NCBI RefSeq assembly: GCF_000379685.1
Contig: NZ_KB903258.1
Coordinates: 1-64,000 of the forward strand
Length of the DNA: 64,000 nt
DNA from: Catelliglobosispora koreensis DSM 44566
GTDB taxonomy: Bacteria > Actinomycetota > Actinomycetes > Mycobacteriales > Micromonosporaceae
Reading direction: 5' to 3'
Made by a program: the position numbers and the translations under genes. Numbering within the stretch: position 1 is the first letter of the stretch; each line of letters begins with the position of its first letter. The notes beneath the pieces are model-generated. The model had not been told where the DNA came from and made no database searches. It was given only the letters and a program-made list of their open reading frames with translations. Shown here in pieces: positions 43,260 through 51,796 of the stretch.

Positions 43260-44036
43260 TTAAACCGGAGCGACCGGGTTCGGCAGGGCGCCGCCGAAAC
43301 GACGGTCGCGCTGGGCGTAGAGCTCGCAGGCGTACCAGAGGTGGCGGCGGTCGAAGTCTGGCCAGAGGGTGTCGAGGTAAACGTGTTCGGCGTAGGCGCT
43401 TTGCCACAGCAGGAAGTTTGACGTGCGCTGCTCGCCGGAGGGTCGCAGAAACATGTCTACGTCGGGGATTTCCGGGTGGTAAAGGTATTTGGCGAACAGT
43501 TTCTCCGACACCTTCTCCGGGCGCAGACGTCCAGCGGCCACGTCAAAGGCGATCGCGGCGGCGGCGTCGGCGATCTCGGCCTGACCGCCGTAGTTGACGC
43601 AGAATTGCAGCGTGAGCTTAGAGTTCTTGCGGCTCATAGCTTCCGCGGTTTCGAGCTCGTCGATGACCGACTTCCACAGCCGGCCCCGGCGGCCAGACCA
43701 GATGACGCGGACGCCAAGGTCGACGAGCTGGTCGCGGCGGCGGCGGATGACGTCGCGGTTGAAGCCCATGAGGAAGCGGACTTCTTCGGGCGAGCGCTTC
43801 CAGTTCTCGGTAGAGAAGGCGTATGCCGACAGGAACGGGATGCCGATCTCCAGGGCGCCTTCGATCGTGTCGAAGAGCGAATACTCGCCCTTCTTGTGAC
43901 CTTCTGTGCGCGGGAGACCGCGTTCCTTCGCCCAGCGCCCGTTGCCGTCCATGACGATCGCCACGTGCTTTGGCAGTGCACCCGAGGGCAGCTTAGGCGG
44001 GCGTACGCCGGAGGGGTGTGGCGTGGGCGGTTTCAT
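43260..44036 (-). CDS. uppS: Undecaprenyl (polyprenyl) diphosphate synthase UppS
   Basis: 258 residues, cis-prenyltransferase. Catalytic Asp30 in [11 protein letters not shown], then [12 protein letters not shown] and the C-terminal [20 protein letters not shown]. It makes the lipid carrier for cell-wall synthesis (decaprenyl in some actinobacteria). ATG 44036 overlaps the recO stop by 4 nt; the longer frame upstream is antisense-like and overlaps recO. Confidence 0.95.
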   Translation of the reverse strand: MKPPTPHPSGVRPPKLPSGALPKHVAIVMDGNGRWAKERGLPRTEGHKKGEYSLFDTIEGALEIGIPFLSAYAFSTENWKRSPEEVRFLMGFNRDVIRRRRDQLVDLGVRVIWSGRRGRLWKSVIDELETAEAMSRKNSKLTLQFCVNYGGQAEIADAAAAIAFDVAAGRLRPEKVSEKLFAKYLYHPEIPDVDMFLRPSGEQRTSNFLLWQSAYAEHVYLDTLWPDFDRRHLWYACELYAQRDRRFGGALPNPVAPV

Positions 44037-44782
44037 GAAGTGGTCTCCCGTCGGTCTACTAACGGCAGTGAGCGTAACCCTCGCTCGAGGTGCCACTGCA
44101 GGTGTGCCGCGACGAGCCCGCTGGACTCGTTGCGAACTTTGACATCCACGCCCTCGACAGCGTCCCAATTGCCTTCGAGCAGCGCGTTCATGAGCCCGAT
44201 CGCGGTCTGCGTGGGGTGGGCGGCACCGGGCGGACGGCAGTTGACGCACACGAGACCGCCGGCCGGGACGGAGAAGGAGCGGTGCGGTCCGGGCTCGGCG
44301 CACACGGCGCAGTCACGCAACGCGGGGGCCCAGCCGGCGTAGGCCATCGCGCGCAGGAAGTACGCGTCGAGCACGAGGGTCGGCAGACGCTCCCCTTGCG
44401 ACAGAGCGTTCAGGGCACCGAGGGTCAGCAGATAGAGCCGCAGCGATGGTTCGCGTTCGATCGGCGTCAGCCGCTCGGCCGTCTCCACGATCGCACTGGC
44501 CGCCGTGTAACGCGGGTAGTCCTCAATGAACCTGCGCCCGAACAGTTCGATGCCCTCGACCTGTGTCACGGTGTCCAAAGAGGACCCTTCCGTGCACTGA
44601 ACGTCGATGTGACCGAACGGTTCGAGGCGGCCCCCAAAGCGCGACGTCGTCCGGCGTACCCCCTTGGCCACCGCGCGCACCCGGCCATGCGCGCGCGTTA
44701 GCAGGGTGATGATGCGGTCGGCTTCGCCGAGCCGCTGCACCCGCAGCACGAGGGCATGATCGCGGTAAAGGGGTTTGCGCAC
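44033..44782 (-). CDS. recO: DNA repair protein RecO
   Basis: 249 residues. N-terminal OB fold ([20 protein letters not shown]) and a C-terminal domain with zinc cysteines (CAVCAEP...CVNC). It helps load RecA in the RecFOR pathway. GTG 44782, 3 nt after the era stop, gives the usual N-terminus; a longer frame would overlap era. Confidence 0.93.
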   Translation of the reverse strand: MRKPLYRDHALVLRVQRLGEADRIITLLTRAHGRVRAVAKGVRRTTSRFGGRLEPFGHIDVQCTEGSSLDTVTQVEGIELFGRRFIEDYPRYTAASAIVETAERLTPIEREPSLRLYLLTLGALNALSQGERLPTLVLDAYFLRAMAYAGWAPALRDCAVCAEPGPHRSFSVPAGGLVCVNCRPPGAAHPTQTAIGLMNALLEGNWDAVEGVDVKVRNESSGLVAAHLQWHLERGLRSLPLVDRRETTS

Positions 44783-44784
44783 GG

Positions 44785-45681
44785 TTAGAAGCCTAGTTTG
44801 CGCAACTGCTTCGGATCGCGTTGCCATTCTTTGGCTACGCGCACGTGCAGGTCGAGGTAGACCTTGGTGCCAATCAGTTCCTCGATCTGCTTACGTGAAG
44901 TCGAGCCGATCTCCTTGAGGCGTGTCGCCTGAGCCCCGATGACGATGGCCTTCTGGGACTGACGCTCGACGTAAATGTCGGCGTAAACCTTGGTGAGCCG
45001 CCCGTCCTCCGAGGGGATGATCTCCTCGACGAGCACGGCGATCGAGTGTGGCAACTCGTCGCGGACACCTTCGAGCGCCGCTTCACGGATCATCTCGGCG
45101 ATGAGCACGTGCTCTGGCTCGTCGGTGAGCATGCTGTCTGGGTACAGCTGAGGTGACGGTGGCAGATGACTGATCATAACGTCGGTCAGCACGTCTAGCT
45201 GGTCGCCGTTGACCGCGCTGCACGGCACGATGTCGGCGAACTCGGTCAGCTCGCTGACGCGCATGAGCTGCTCGGTCAGGTCCTTCTTGGAGACCAGGTC
45301 GGTCTTGGTCACGACCGCGACCAGTTTCGCTTTTAGCTCCGCGATCTCGCTGGCGATGAAAGTGTCGCCCTTGCCGACGACCTCGTTGGCCGGGATGCAC
45401 AGGCCGATGACGTCGGTCTCGCTCCAGGTCGCCCGGACGAGGTCGTTGAGCCGCTCTCCCAGCAGGGTCTTGGGCCGGTGCAGCCCAGGCGTGTCCACGA
45501 GGACAAGCTGTGCGTTGGGGCGGTGCAGCACGCCACGAATGACGTGCCGCGTGGTCTGCGGCTTGTTCGACGTGATCGCGATCTTCTGGCCAATGATCGC
45601 ATTGGTCAGCGTCGACTTCCCGGCGTTGGGCCGGCCTACGAAACAGGCGAATCCGGCCCGGTACTGCTGCTCATCTGGCAC
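44785..45681 (-). CDS. era: Ribosome-assembly GTPase Era
   Basis: 298 residues. G1 GRPNAGKST (16-24), G3 DTPGLHRPKTL, G4 TKTD and a C-terminal KH domain with IYVERQSQKAIVIGAQATRL. Binds 16S rRNA 3' end during 30S maturation. GTG start. era-recO-uppS is a coupled operon. In the Mycobacterium arrangement the cdd-like gene precedes era, but here purC starts 18 bp away on the other strand. Confidence 0.95.
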   Translation of the reverse strand: MPDEQQYRAGFACFVGRPNAGKSTLTNAIIGQKIAITSNKPQTTRHVIRGVLHRPNAQLVLVDTPGLHRPKTLLGERLNDLVRATWSETDVIGLCIPANEVVGKGDTFIASEIAELKAKLVAVVTKTDLVSKKDLTEQLMRVSELTEFADIVPCSAVNGDQLDVLTDVMISHLPPSPQLYPDSMLTDEPEHVLIAEMIREAALEGVRDELPHSIAVLVEEIIPSEDGRLTKVYADIYVERQSQKAIVIGAQATRLKEIGSTSRKQIEELIGTKVYLDLHVRVAKEWQRDPKQLRKLGF

Positions 45682-45699
45682 CTAAGTAGGCTACCCGGC

Positions 45700-46527
45700 G
45701 TGGAACTGATGCATTCGGGAAAGGTCCGCGACGTATACCGCGACGGAACCGACCTGATCTTGGTGGCCAGCGACCGGGTGTCTGTCTTCGACGTCATTTT
45801 GCCTACGCCCATCCCGGACAAGGGCAAGATCCTCACTCAGCTGTCGCTGTGGTGGTTCGATCAGCTGCCGATGCCCAACCACGTGATTTCCGCGACCGAC
45901 GTGCCGGCCGAGTTCGCTGGCCGCGCGATCCGCTGCCAGCCGCTGCAGATGGTGCCGGTCGAGTGCGTGGCGCGCGGTTACCTAACCGGCTCGGGGCTAC
46001 GGGACTACTTGCGCGACGGCACAGTCAGCGGAGTCGTGCTGCCACCGGGACTCACCGAAGCGTCCCGCTTGGAGACACCCATCTTCACGCCGTCGACCAA
46101 GGCTCCCATGGGCGAGCACGACCAGCCGATGACGTTTGACGAAGTGGAAGCCAAGGTCGGCCCAGAAGTGGCCGAACAGCTTCGAGTGACCACATTGGAC
46201 GTTTTCCAGCGCGGCAGCGACATCGCCCTGGAACGCGGCATCATCATCGCTGACACGAAAATCGAGCTGGGCTTCACCGCCGACGGGACGCTGACGCTCG
46301 GGGATGAAGTGCTCACCCCCGACTCGTCACGCTTCTGGCCGCTGGACACGTGGCACGAGGGGCAGATCCAGCCCAGCTTCGACAAACAACCGTTGCGCGA
46401 TTGGGCCGTCAGCACAGGCTGGGACAAGACCGCTCCCGGGCCGGAAGTGCCCGACGACCTCGTGGAAGAAACCCGCCAGCTATACATCGACATCTACGAG
46501 CGCCTAACCGGCACTAGCTGGAGCTAA
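45700..46527 (+). CDS. purC: SAICAR synthetase PurC
   Basis: 275 residues. MELMHSGKVRDVYRDG at the N-terminus, then VPVECVARGYLTGSG and the SAICAR signature ADTKIELGFTADGTL and DSSRFW. It adds aspartate to CAIR in purine biosynthesis. GTG 45700 matches the usual start; the frame upstream is antisense to era. TAGGCT at 45687-45692 is a possible -10, making a leaderless mRNA plausible. Its insertion next to era is unusual. Confidence 0.93.
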   Translation: MELMHSGKVRDVYRDGTDLILVASDRVSVFDVILPTPIPDKGKILTQLSLWWFDQLPMPNHVISATDVPAEFAGRAIRCQPLQMVPVECVARGYLTGSGLRDYLRDGTVSGVVLPPGLTEASRLETPIFTPSTKAPMGEHDQPMTFDEVEAKVGPEVAEQLRVTTLDVFQRGSDIALERGIIIADTKIELGFTADGTLTLGDEVLTPDSSRFWPLDTWHEGQIQPSFDKQPLRDWAVSTGWDKTAPGPEVPDDLVEETRQLYIDIYERLTGTSWS

Positions 46528-46547
46528 GGGGAATGCGTCACTCATTG

Positions 46548-46571
46548 CTGCGGCGGCATCGATAGCCGCAG
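46548..46571 (+). terminator. Weak terminator after purC
   Basis: CTGCGGC (46548-46554) pairs with GCCGCAG (46565-46571) over a 10-nt loop, 20 nt behind the purC stop and 14 nt before the next ATG. No U-run. Confidence 0.35.
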
Positions 46572-46584
46572 TAGTGTCGGGGAC

Positions 46585-47859
46585 ATGACTCACGCTGTCG
46601 TCATTGGAGCGTCCATCGCCGGACTGACCGCCGCGCAAGCGTTGTCCAGCCGCTTCGACGAAGTCACCATCCTCGACCGCGACTCACTTCCTTCCGACCA
46701 CAGTGCGCGCCGCGGCGTACCCCAGGGAAAGCATTTGCATATTCTTCTGGCGGCCGGGCAGCGGGCGCTCGATGAGTTGTTCCCTGGTCTCGTCAATGAC
46801 ATGACGGCTGCTGGCGCCGTTCCATTCGATCCGGGTGTGGATCTGGGGGTTCATCGTTACGGCGGGCTGTGGCCACGGCAGGAACTAGGCATCGATCTCA
46901 TGTCGTTTAGCCGGCCGCTCCTGGAAGCCGTGCTGCGCCAGCGTTTGTCGGCCAACGTCACCATCAAGGACAACACCGCCGTGGGCGGACTGTTGGGCGG
47001 CAAGCATGGCGTCACCGGTGTGCGCACCGACGCTGAGCACATTGACGCCGATCTGGTCGTGGACGCGAGCGGACGAGGCAGCCGCTCGGACCGCTGGCTC
47101 GAAGAGCTCGGCTTCCCCGCGCCAGAGGTGGCTGAGGTCAAGATTAATGTTGGCTACGCGAGCCAGTTCCTGCACAGGGACGCGTTCCTGCCGGAGGGCA
47201 AGGGAATGTTCGTTCTGCCAACCCCTCCGGGCGAAAAGCGTTCCGGAGCACTTCTGCCCGTCGACGGCGACCGTTGGCTGCTAACGGTTGGCGGCTGGCA
47301 CGGCGACTTTCCGCGCACGGATGCCGAGTTCCGCACGTTCGCGCACAGCTTGCCGTACAAGGGAATCGGCGCGATGCTCTCGAGTCAGCAGCCTGTCAGC
47401 GGAGTCGCGTTCAGCACGTTCCCGTCAAGCCGGCGCCGGTATTTCGAAAAGCTCAAAGAGCTGCCCAACGGTTACGTGGCCATGGGTGACGCGGTGTGCA
47501 GCTTCAACCCCATCTACGGCCAGGGCATGACAGCGGCCTCACTGGAGGCTGTCGCGTTAGGACAGTTGCTCGATCGCGGGCCGTTGAATCCGCGCGAGTT
47601 CTATCAGCGGGTCAGCAACATTCTGAAGGCGCCGTGGCGTTTCGCCGTGGGCGGTGACTTCAACTTCCCCGAGACGACAGGACCCAAGCCCGCCGGAATC
47701 AGCCTCCTAAACGGCTACGCCGCCCGAATTCAGCGGGCGGCACAGTCCGATTATGAGGTGCGGCGGGTGTTTTCCTACGTCCAGCATCTGATGCTCCCGC
47801 CGTCAGCCTTGTTCCGGCCCTCCATCGTGGCCAAGACGCTTTTCAAGAAATCGTCTTGA
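46585..47859 (+). CDS. FAD-dependent monooxygenase/oxidoreductase
   Basis: 424 residues. N-terminal Rossmann FAD motif VVIGASIAGLTAAQAL, middle motif DLVVDASGRGSRSD and the second FAD motif YVAMGDAVCSFNPIYGQGM; this is the PHBH/UbiH type. Relatives hydroxylate aromatics or tailor natural products; substrate unknown. The 3' end overlaps the convergent SRPBCC gene by 17 nt. No biosynthetic genes surround it. Confidence 0.85.
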   Translation: MTHAVVIGASIAGLTAAQALSSRFDEVTILDRDSLPSDHSARRGVPQGKHLHILLAAGQRALDELFPGLVNDMTAAGAVPFDPGVDLGVHRYGGLWPRQELGIDLMSFSRPLLEAVLRQRLSANVTIKDNTAVGGLLGGKHGVTGVRTDAEHIDADLVVDASGRGSRSDRWLEELGFPAPEVAEVKINVGYASQFLHRDAFLPEGKGMFVLPTPPGEKRSGALLPVDGDRWLLTVGGWHGDFPRTDAEFRTFAHSLPYKGIGAMLSSQQPVSGVAFSTFPSSRRRYFEKLKELPNGYVAMGDAVCSFNPIYGQGMTAASLEAVALGQLLDRGPLNPREFYQRVSNILKAPWRFAVGGDFNFPETTGPKPAGISLLNGYAARIQRAAQSDYEVRRVFSYVQHLMLPPSALFRPSIVAKTLFKKSS

Positions 47860-48301
47860 GATAGGCGTCGAGTGCCTGGTGCGACTGCTCCGCGCCGTCC
47901 TCCATGCCGGAAGCCAGCATGCCGTCACGATCCTCGATGTTGGAGAAGCGGGTCGTGGCGGTGAGCAGTGTCTTGCCGTCCTGTTCCGTGAACACAAGCG
48001 TGTCGGTGGAGATGTGCCCCGGCATACCCTCCCACTCAAACGTGTAGACCAGCTTGTCCGGCGCGTCGATCTCCTTGTATTCGCCGCGGAACCCATACGC
48101 CTCACCGTCAGCGTGCTCCACGAAGCGATACTTGCCGCCGACCCGGAAGTCCATCTCCACGTCAAGCGGATTGCCGCGGCCCCACCAGTTCTTCACGTGT
48201 TCCGGCTTCGTATGCGCCTCGAACACGAGTTCCCTTGGCGCGTCAAAGATCCGGGACATCTGAATCTCAAGGTCGTTGAGAATCTTCACCTTGCTGCCCA
48301 T
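47843..48301 (-). CDS. SRPBCC / AHSA1-like protein
   Basis: 152 residues with START/SRPBCC fold: MSRIFDAPRELVFEAHTKPE, HVKNWWGRGN, FRGEYKEIDAPDKLVYTFEW, and the C-terminal SHQALDAYLKTI. Activator-of-Hsp90-like proteins of this type are regularly paired with a preceding ArsR regulator; ligand unknown. ATG 48301 overlaps the ArsR 3' end by 35 nt. Confidence 0.85.
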   Translation of the reverse strand: MGSKVKILNDLEIQMSRIFDAPRELVFEAHTKPEHVKNWWGRGNPLDVEMDFRVGGKYRFVEHADGEAYGFRGEYKEIDAPDKLVYTFEWEGMPGHISTDTLVFTEQDGKTLLTATTRFSNIEDRDGMLASGMEDGAEQSHQALDAYLKTIS

Positions 48302-48632
48302 CGCTTTTCTCCTTCTGTAGCCGCTGGAGATACTCATCCAGCTGGTCGTAACGACCTTCCCAATACCTGCGGTATTGCTCTGCCCAAGTGGCCACTTCCC
48401 GCAACGGCTCAGGTTCAAGCCTGCACGGACGCCACTGCGCGTCACGGCCCCTGGTGATCAGCCCGGCACGCTCCAGCACCTTCAGGTGCTTAGAGATCGC
48501 CTGAAGGCTTACCGGAAACGGCTCGGCCAGCTCATTGACTGTGGCCTCCCCCTCCGCGAGCCGGGCCAAAATCGCCCGCCGCGTCGGATCAGCCAGCGCG
48601 CCAAAGACTTCGCTGAGCGGATCTCCTGTCAT
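48267..48632 (-). CDS. ArsR-family regulator (paired with SRPBCC protein)
   Basis: 121 residues. Winged helix ALADPTRRAILARLAEGEA, recognition helix in VSLQAISKHLKVLERAGLI, and the acidic/aromatic C-terminus EQYRRYWEGRYDQLDEYLQR typical of non-metal ArsR/SRPBCC pairs. No cysteine metal site. ATG 48632 is chosen; TTG 48644 has a better purine site (GAAAGG). It probably represses its own operon through the palindrome described next. Confidence 0.85.
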   Translation of the reverse strand: MTGDPLSEVFGALADPTRRAILARLAEGEATVNELAEPFPVSLQAISKHLKVLERAGLITRGRDAQWRPCRLEPEPLREVATWAEQYRRYWEGRYDQLDEYLQRLQKEKSDGQQGEDSQRP

Positions 48633-48648
48633 CTCTGTATTCAACCTT

Positions 48649-48700
48649 TCGGTTTATCAACCGATGAGTTAAGTAAAGCCCGGGGCATTGGTGTTGTCAA
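48649..48700 (-). promoter_or_regulatory. Promoter and operator of the ArsR-SRPBCC operon
   Basis: Reading the minus strand: TTGACA (48700-48695), 17 bp, TTTACT (48677-48672), then the 16-bp inverted repeat TCGGTT-N4-AACCGA (48664-48649) at the likely start site. A repressor bound there would block transcription. GGTTGA recurs three times across this region. Confidence 0.65.
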
Positions 48701-48741
48701 CCCCTTGGTTAAATACAAAATCTATGTCCGACGCCCGCGCC

Positions 48742-48785
48742 GGTCCAGACCGCCCCTCCCGCGAGGCCGCCACCTCCGCGCATCC
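48742..48785 (-). repeat. Dispersed intergenic repeat, copy 2 (reverse)
   Basis: Reverse complement of the element at 53047-53090: 24 of 25 bases match (48742-48766), then a variable spacer and the shared GGGATGCGCGGAG (48773-48785). Lies behind the ArsR promoter. Confidence 0.65.
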
Positions 48786-49090
48786 CGGCCTCCCACACCC
48801 CGGCTACCCCTCCCGCCTTTACCCCCGCCGTCTTTGCCCTGCCTTTGCCCCCCACCCGCGGCGCTTTGCCCTCGCCCGCCCTTGTCGCCGCTTCCGCCTT
48901 TACCCCGCCGCTTTGCCCTTCGCCGCCCTTGTCGCCACTTGCGGTGACAGCCCTACCCACACCCACCTTTGCCCGCCCTCTTTCCGCGCCGCAACCACGG
49001 CCGCCTCCGGAGGCGGCCGTCCATTTGCGACGAAGGATCGGGGCCAAGTAGGCGGCGGCCGAGATGTGTCGTCGGCGACTTGGGCTACCT
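48786..49090. other. Pyrimidine-rich intergenic stretch
   Basis: No gene seen. The plus strand is strongly C/T-rich with repeated CTTTGCCC, CCGCCTTT and GCCCTTGTCGCC blocks; it resembles the reverse complement of the window's first 100 bases. Open frames on both strands have biased, low-complexity translations (Pro/Arg or Gly/Ala) and I regard them as spurious. Confidence 0.5.
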
Positions 49091-49094
49091 AGGC

Positions 49095-49275
49095 ATGATC
49101 CACAGCCGAAAGTGAGATCCACAGCCTTAGGGACGTGATCAACAGGGCATTGGATCACGTCTGGTGGGATGTGGATCTCGGTTGGGTAAAGCGGTGATCT
49201 TCAAGCGTGATCCACAGCCCCGAAAAAGGGTGATCAACCCGGCCTGTGGATCACCCTTTTGTGGATGTGGATCAG
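49095..49275. repeat. Palindromic GATCCACA repeat cluster, copy A
   Basis: Eight or so GATCCACA/TGTGGATC or GATCAAC units in both orientations. Two clear hairpins: GACGTGATC/GATCACGTC (49132-49140 with 49153-49161), and a perfect 12-bp stem AAAAGGGTGATC/GATCACCCTTTT (49224-49235 with 49249-49260). The first hairpin plus GGATGTGGATCTC recurs at 52821-52866. Confidence 0.7.
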
Positions 49276-49446
49276 CTGTCAAGATCGGCATCCCATTTGG
49301 ACTCGCCGAGGCGCGTCGACGCATATGCCGGAAAGCACGAAGGGCCGCGGAAGCTTGGAAACGCAGGAAGTGGGCGCTGGTAGGTCGCGCGAATCGCGGG
49401 AGGCTTGAAGCGCGAAGCACGGGAAGGTCGGGAGCGCAAGGGGCAC

Positions 49447-49603
49447 GAAGTGCAGGAAGCACGAAGTGCAGGAAGCACGAAGTGCAGGAAGCGCGAAGTG
49501 CAGGAAGCGCGAAGTGCAGGAAGCGCGAAGTGCAGGAAGCGCGAAGTGCAGGAAGCGCGAAGTGCAGGAAGCGCGGAAACGCGGAAACGCGGAAACGCAG
49601 GGA
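49447..49603. repeat. 16-bp minisatellite plus 8-bp repeat
   Basis: Eight copies of GAAGTGCAGGAAGC[GA]C at exact 16-bp spacing (starts 49447, 49463, 49479, 49495, 49511, 49527, 49543, 49559), followed by GGAAACGC three times. Upstream (49386-49446) the same words occur in degenerate form. The period is not a multiple of three and no frame looks like a real protein. Confidence 0.9.
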
Positions 49604-49620
49604 AGCCGGCCAGACGGAGG

Positions 49621-50598
49621 TCAGTGTGGGGGGAAGGTGCTGGCGCGGGGGATGAAGGTGGCTGGTGCTGGGACGGTCCGGCCGGGGGGCTGATCGTCGA
49701 GCACGAGACGCATGGCGTCGGCTCCCATTTGGGACAGGTCAAGGCGCACGGTCGACAGCGACGGAGTGACGTCCACGGCAACGGGCAGGTCGTCGAAACC
49801 GACGACGGAGACGTCGGTGCGGCCTGCTTCGCGGAGTGCCGCCAGGGCACCGACCGCCATGAGGTCGTTGAGCGCGAACACGGCCGTCACGTCACCTATG
49901 GCTGACAGTGAAGAATGGCCGCCCGCGCGGGTGAAGTCAGCCTCCACAACAGACACTGGCATCAGCACAGACTTGAAACCCGCGAGTCGGGCCGAGACGG
50001 TCGCCAAAGTGGACGGTCCGGTGATGACGCCAACTCGCTTGTGCCCCAACGACTTCAGGTGCGCGGCGGCCAGCGCACCGCCGTCAAAGTTGGCTGGCTC
50101 GACGGTGTCGAAGTCGCCGTGCGGGCCGATGGCCACGACCCGTCCGCCGGAGTCGACAAAAGCGGTGAGTTCAGCCGACAGCGAGAAGTCCTCGAACGCG
50201 GAACCGGCGAGCAGCACGGCACGGGCGCGCTGGGCACGCAGGCGGGCGAGGTAGTCGCGTTCCAGAGCCGGGTCGCGGAACGTGTTGGCCACCAGCACCA
50301 TCAGGTCGTGGTCGCGGGCGACGCCCATGGCGCCGGTCGCGATGGCGGCGAAGTAGGGGTCAGCGATGTCGTGCACGAGCAACCCGACGACGGTGCTGCG
50401 TGAGCGGGCAAGCGACTGCGCGGGAGCGTGCGGGACGTAGCGCAACTCAGCGGCCGCCGCGGCCACCCGCTCCGCTAGGCCGGGCGCTGGCGTGCGCCCG
50501 CCGCTGCCGTGCAGCACTCGGGACGCCGTCGCGAGGGATACCCCGGCGAGGGTGGCGACTTGCTGCAAGGTCGGACCGGTTGACGTGGCACGTGGCAT
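49621..50598 (-). CDS. LacI-family regulator of the Idh-DUF993 cluster
   Basis: 325 residues. HTH TLQQVATLAGVSLATASRVL, hinge ARSLARSRSTVVG-type QSLARSRSTVVGLL and sensor domain. ATG 50598 begins MPRATSTGPT; 26 more codons are open upstream but cover the operator. Divergent from the oxidoreductase gene with a palindromic operator between them, so it most likely represses that operon and responds to its sugar substrate. Confidence 0.9.
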   Translation of the reverse strand: MPRATSTGPTLQQVATLAGVSLATASRVLHGSGGRTPAPGLAERVAAAAAELRYVPHAPAQSLARSRSTVVGLLVHDIADPYFAAIATGAMGVARDHDLMVLVANTFRDPALERDYLARLRAQRARAVLLAGSAFEDFSLSAELTAFVDSGGRVVAIGPHGDFDTVEPANFDGGALAAAHLKSLGHKRVGVITGPSTLATVSARLAGFKSVLMPVSVVEADFTRAGGHSSLSAIGDVTAVFALNDLMAVGALAALREAGRTDVSVVGFDDLPVAVDVTPSLSTVRLDLSQMGADAMRLVLDDQPPGRTVPAPATFIPRASTFPPH

Positions 50599-50614
50599 GT
50601 GCGTAGGGTACGCC

Positions 50615-50628
50615 GGAAAGCGCTTTCC
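50615..50628. promoter_or_regulatory. LacI operator between regulator and oxidoreductase
   Basis: GGAAAGCGCTTTCC, a perfect 14-bp CG-centred palindrome, 16 nt from the regulator start and 19 nt from the oxidoreductase start. It differs from the GGAGAGCGCTCTCC sites at 273 and 1792 by one symmetric base pair. Confidence 0.75.
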
Positions 50629-50647
50629 ATCCACGAGGAGTGAGCAT

Positions 50648-51796
50648 ATGGACCGCAAGTCGATCGGCATCATCATGAACGGGGTGACCGGACGGATGGG
50701 CTACCGCCAGCACCTGGTGCGGTCCATCCTTGCGATTCGGGAGCAGGGCGGGCTCGCCCTCGCCGACGGAACCGTTATCTGGCCCGAGCCGGTGCTCGTC
50801 GGCCGCAACGCGGCGAAGCTCGAGCAACTGGCCGCCCAGCACGGGCTGACCCGGTTCACCACCGACCTCGACGCGGCGCTTGCCGACGAGAGCAACGAGA
50901 TCTACTTCGACGCGCAGGTGACCACGGCCCGGGTCGCCGCGCTAAAGAAGGCGATCGCGGCAGGCAAGCACACCTACACGGAGAAGCCCACGGCGGAAAC
51001 GCTCGGCGAAGCGCTTGAGCTGCACCGCCTCGGCGTGGCGAGCGGTAAGACACACGGTGTCGTGGCCGACAAGCTGTACTTGCCGGGCCTGCGCAAGCTC
51101 AAGCGTCTCGTGGACTCTGGCTTCTTCGGGCGCATCCTCGACGTACGCGTCGACTTTGGATATTGGGTCTTCGAGGGCGACTGGCAGCCCGCTCAGCGCC
51201 CGAGCTGGAACTACCGCGCCGAAGACGGCGGCGGCGTCATCCTCGACATGTTCCCGCACTGGCGTTACGTGCTCGATCACGTCATCGCGCCGGTGAAGTC
51301 CGTCTACGCGCACGCCACGACCCACATCCCGCAGCGCTGGGACGAGGCCGGAAAGCCTTATGCCGCAACGGCTGACGACGCGGCCTACGGCGTGTTCGAG
51401 CTTGAGGGCGGCATCATCGCACAGGTCAACACCACCTGGACGACCCGTGTCGACCGCACCGAGCTGGTTACCTTCCACGTCAACGGCACCAACGGAAGTG
51501 CCGTGGCCGGTCTGCGCGGCTGCCGCGTTCAGCACCGCAACACGACACCCAAACCGGTGTGGAACCCTGATCTGCCTGTCACGCACGACTTCCGCTCGCA
51601 GTGGACCGAGGTTCCCGAAAATGACGTGTACGACAACGGTTTCAAGGCGCAGTGGGAGGAGTACCTCAACGCTGTCGTGACCGGAATGCCTTATGAGCAC
51701 GACTTGCTCGCCGGCGCCAAGGGTGTTCAGCTCGCCGAGCTGGGGCTGCGCTCAGCCAAGGAGGGCGTCCGGTTCCAGGTTGAGGACCTCGCATGA
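50648..51796 (+). CDS. Gfo/Idh/MocA-family oxidoreductase
   Basis: 382 residues. N-terminal NAD(P)-binding part (IGIIMNGVTGRMGYRQHLVR), with YTEKPTAETLGEALEL containing the EKP lysine, and a C-terminal substrate domain (WNYRAEDGGGVILDMFPHWR). Probably oxidises a sugar, inositol or sugar acid; substrate unknown. ATG 50648 has AGGAG at 50635-50640. Stop overlaps the DUF993 gene as ATGA. Confidence 0.9.
   Translation: MDRKSIGIIMNGVTGRMGYRQHLVRSILAIREQGGLALADGTVIWPEPVLVGRNAAKLEQLAAQHGLTRFTTDLDAALADESNEIYFDAQVTTARVAALKKAIAAGKHTYTEKPTAETLGEALELHRLGVASGKTHGVVADKLYLPGLRKLKRLVDSGFFGRILDVRVDFGYWVFEGDWQPAQRPSWNYRAEDGGGVILDMFPHWRYVLDHVIAPVKSVYAHATTHIPQRWDEAGKPYAATADDAAYGVFELEGGIIAQVNTTWTTRVDRTELVTFHVNGTNGSAVAGLRGCRVQHRNTTPKPVWNPDLPVTHDFRSQWTEVPENDVYDNGFKAQWEEYLNAVVTGMPYEHDLLAGAKGVQLAELGLRSAKEGVRFQVEDLA

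Noticed and set aside
48709-49158. Gly/Ala-rich minus-strand frame
   Set aside because: Low complexity translation of a pyrimidine-rich intergenic stretch; no start context.
49095-49275. Cluster of GATCCACA words as DnaA boxes or an origin
   Set aside because: The words differ from TTGTCCACA, lie in hairpins, recur at 52.8 kb, and no dnaA/dnaN genes or AT-rich unwinding region are present.
49447-49603. Possible CRISPR array
   Set aside because: Units are only 16 bp, directly abutting and without spacers; no cas genes nearby.
49405-49905. Open frame through the 16-bp repeats, giving EVQEARSAGSAKCRKR-like product
   Set aside because: The 16-bp period cycles through all three frames with no stops, so open frames arise automatically; it also runs antisense into the LacI gene.
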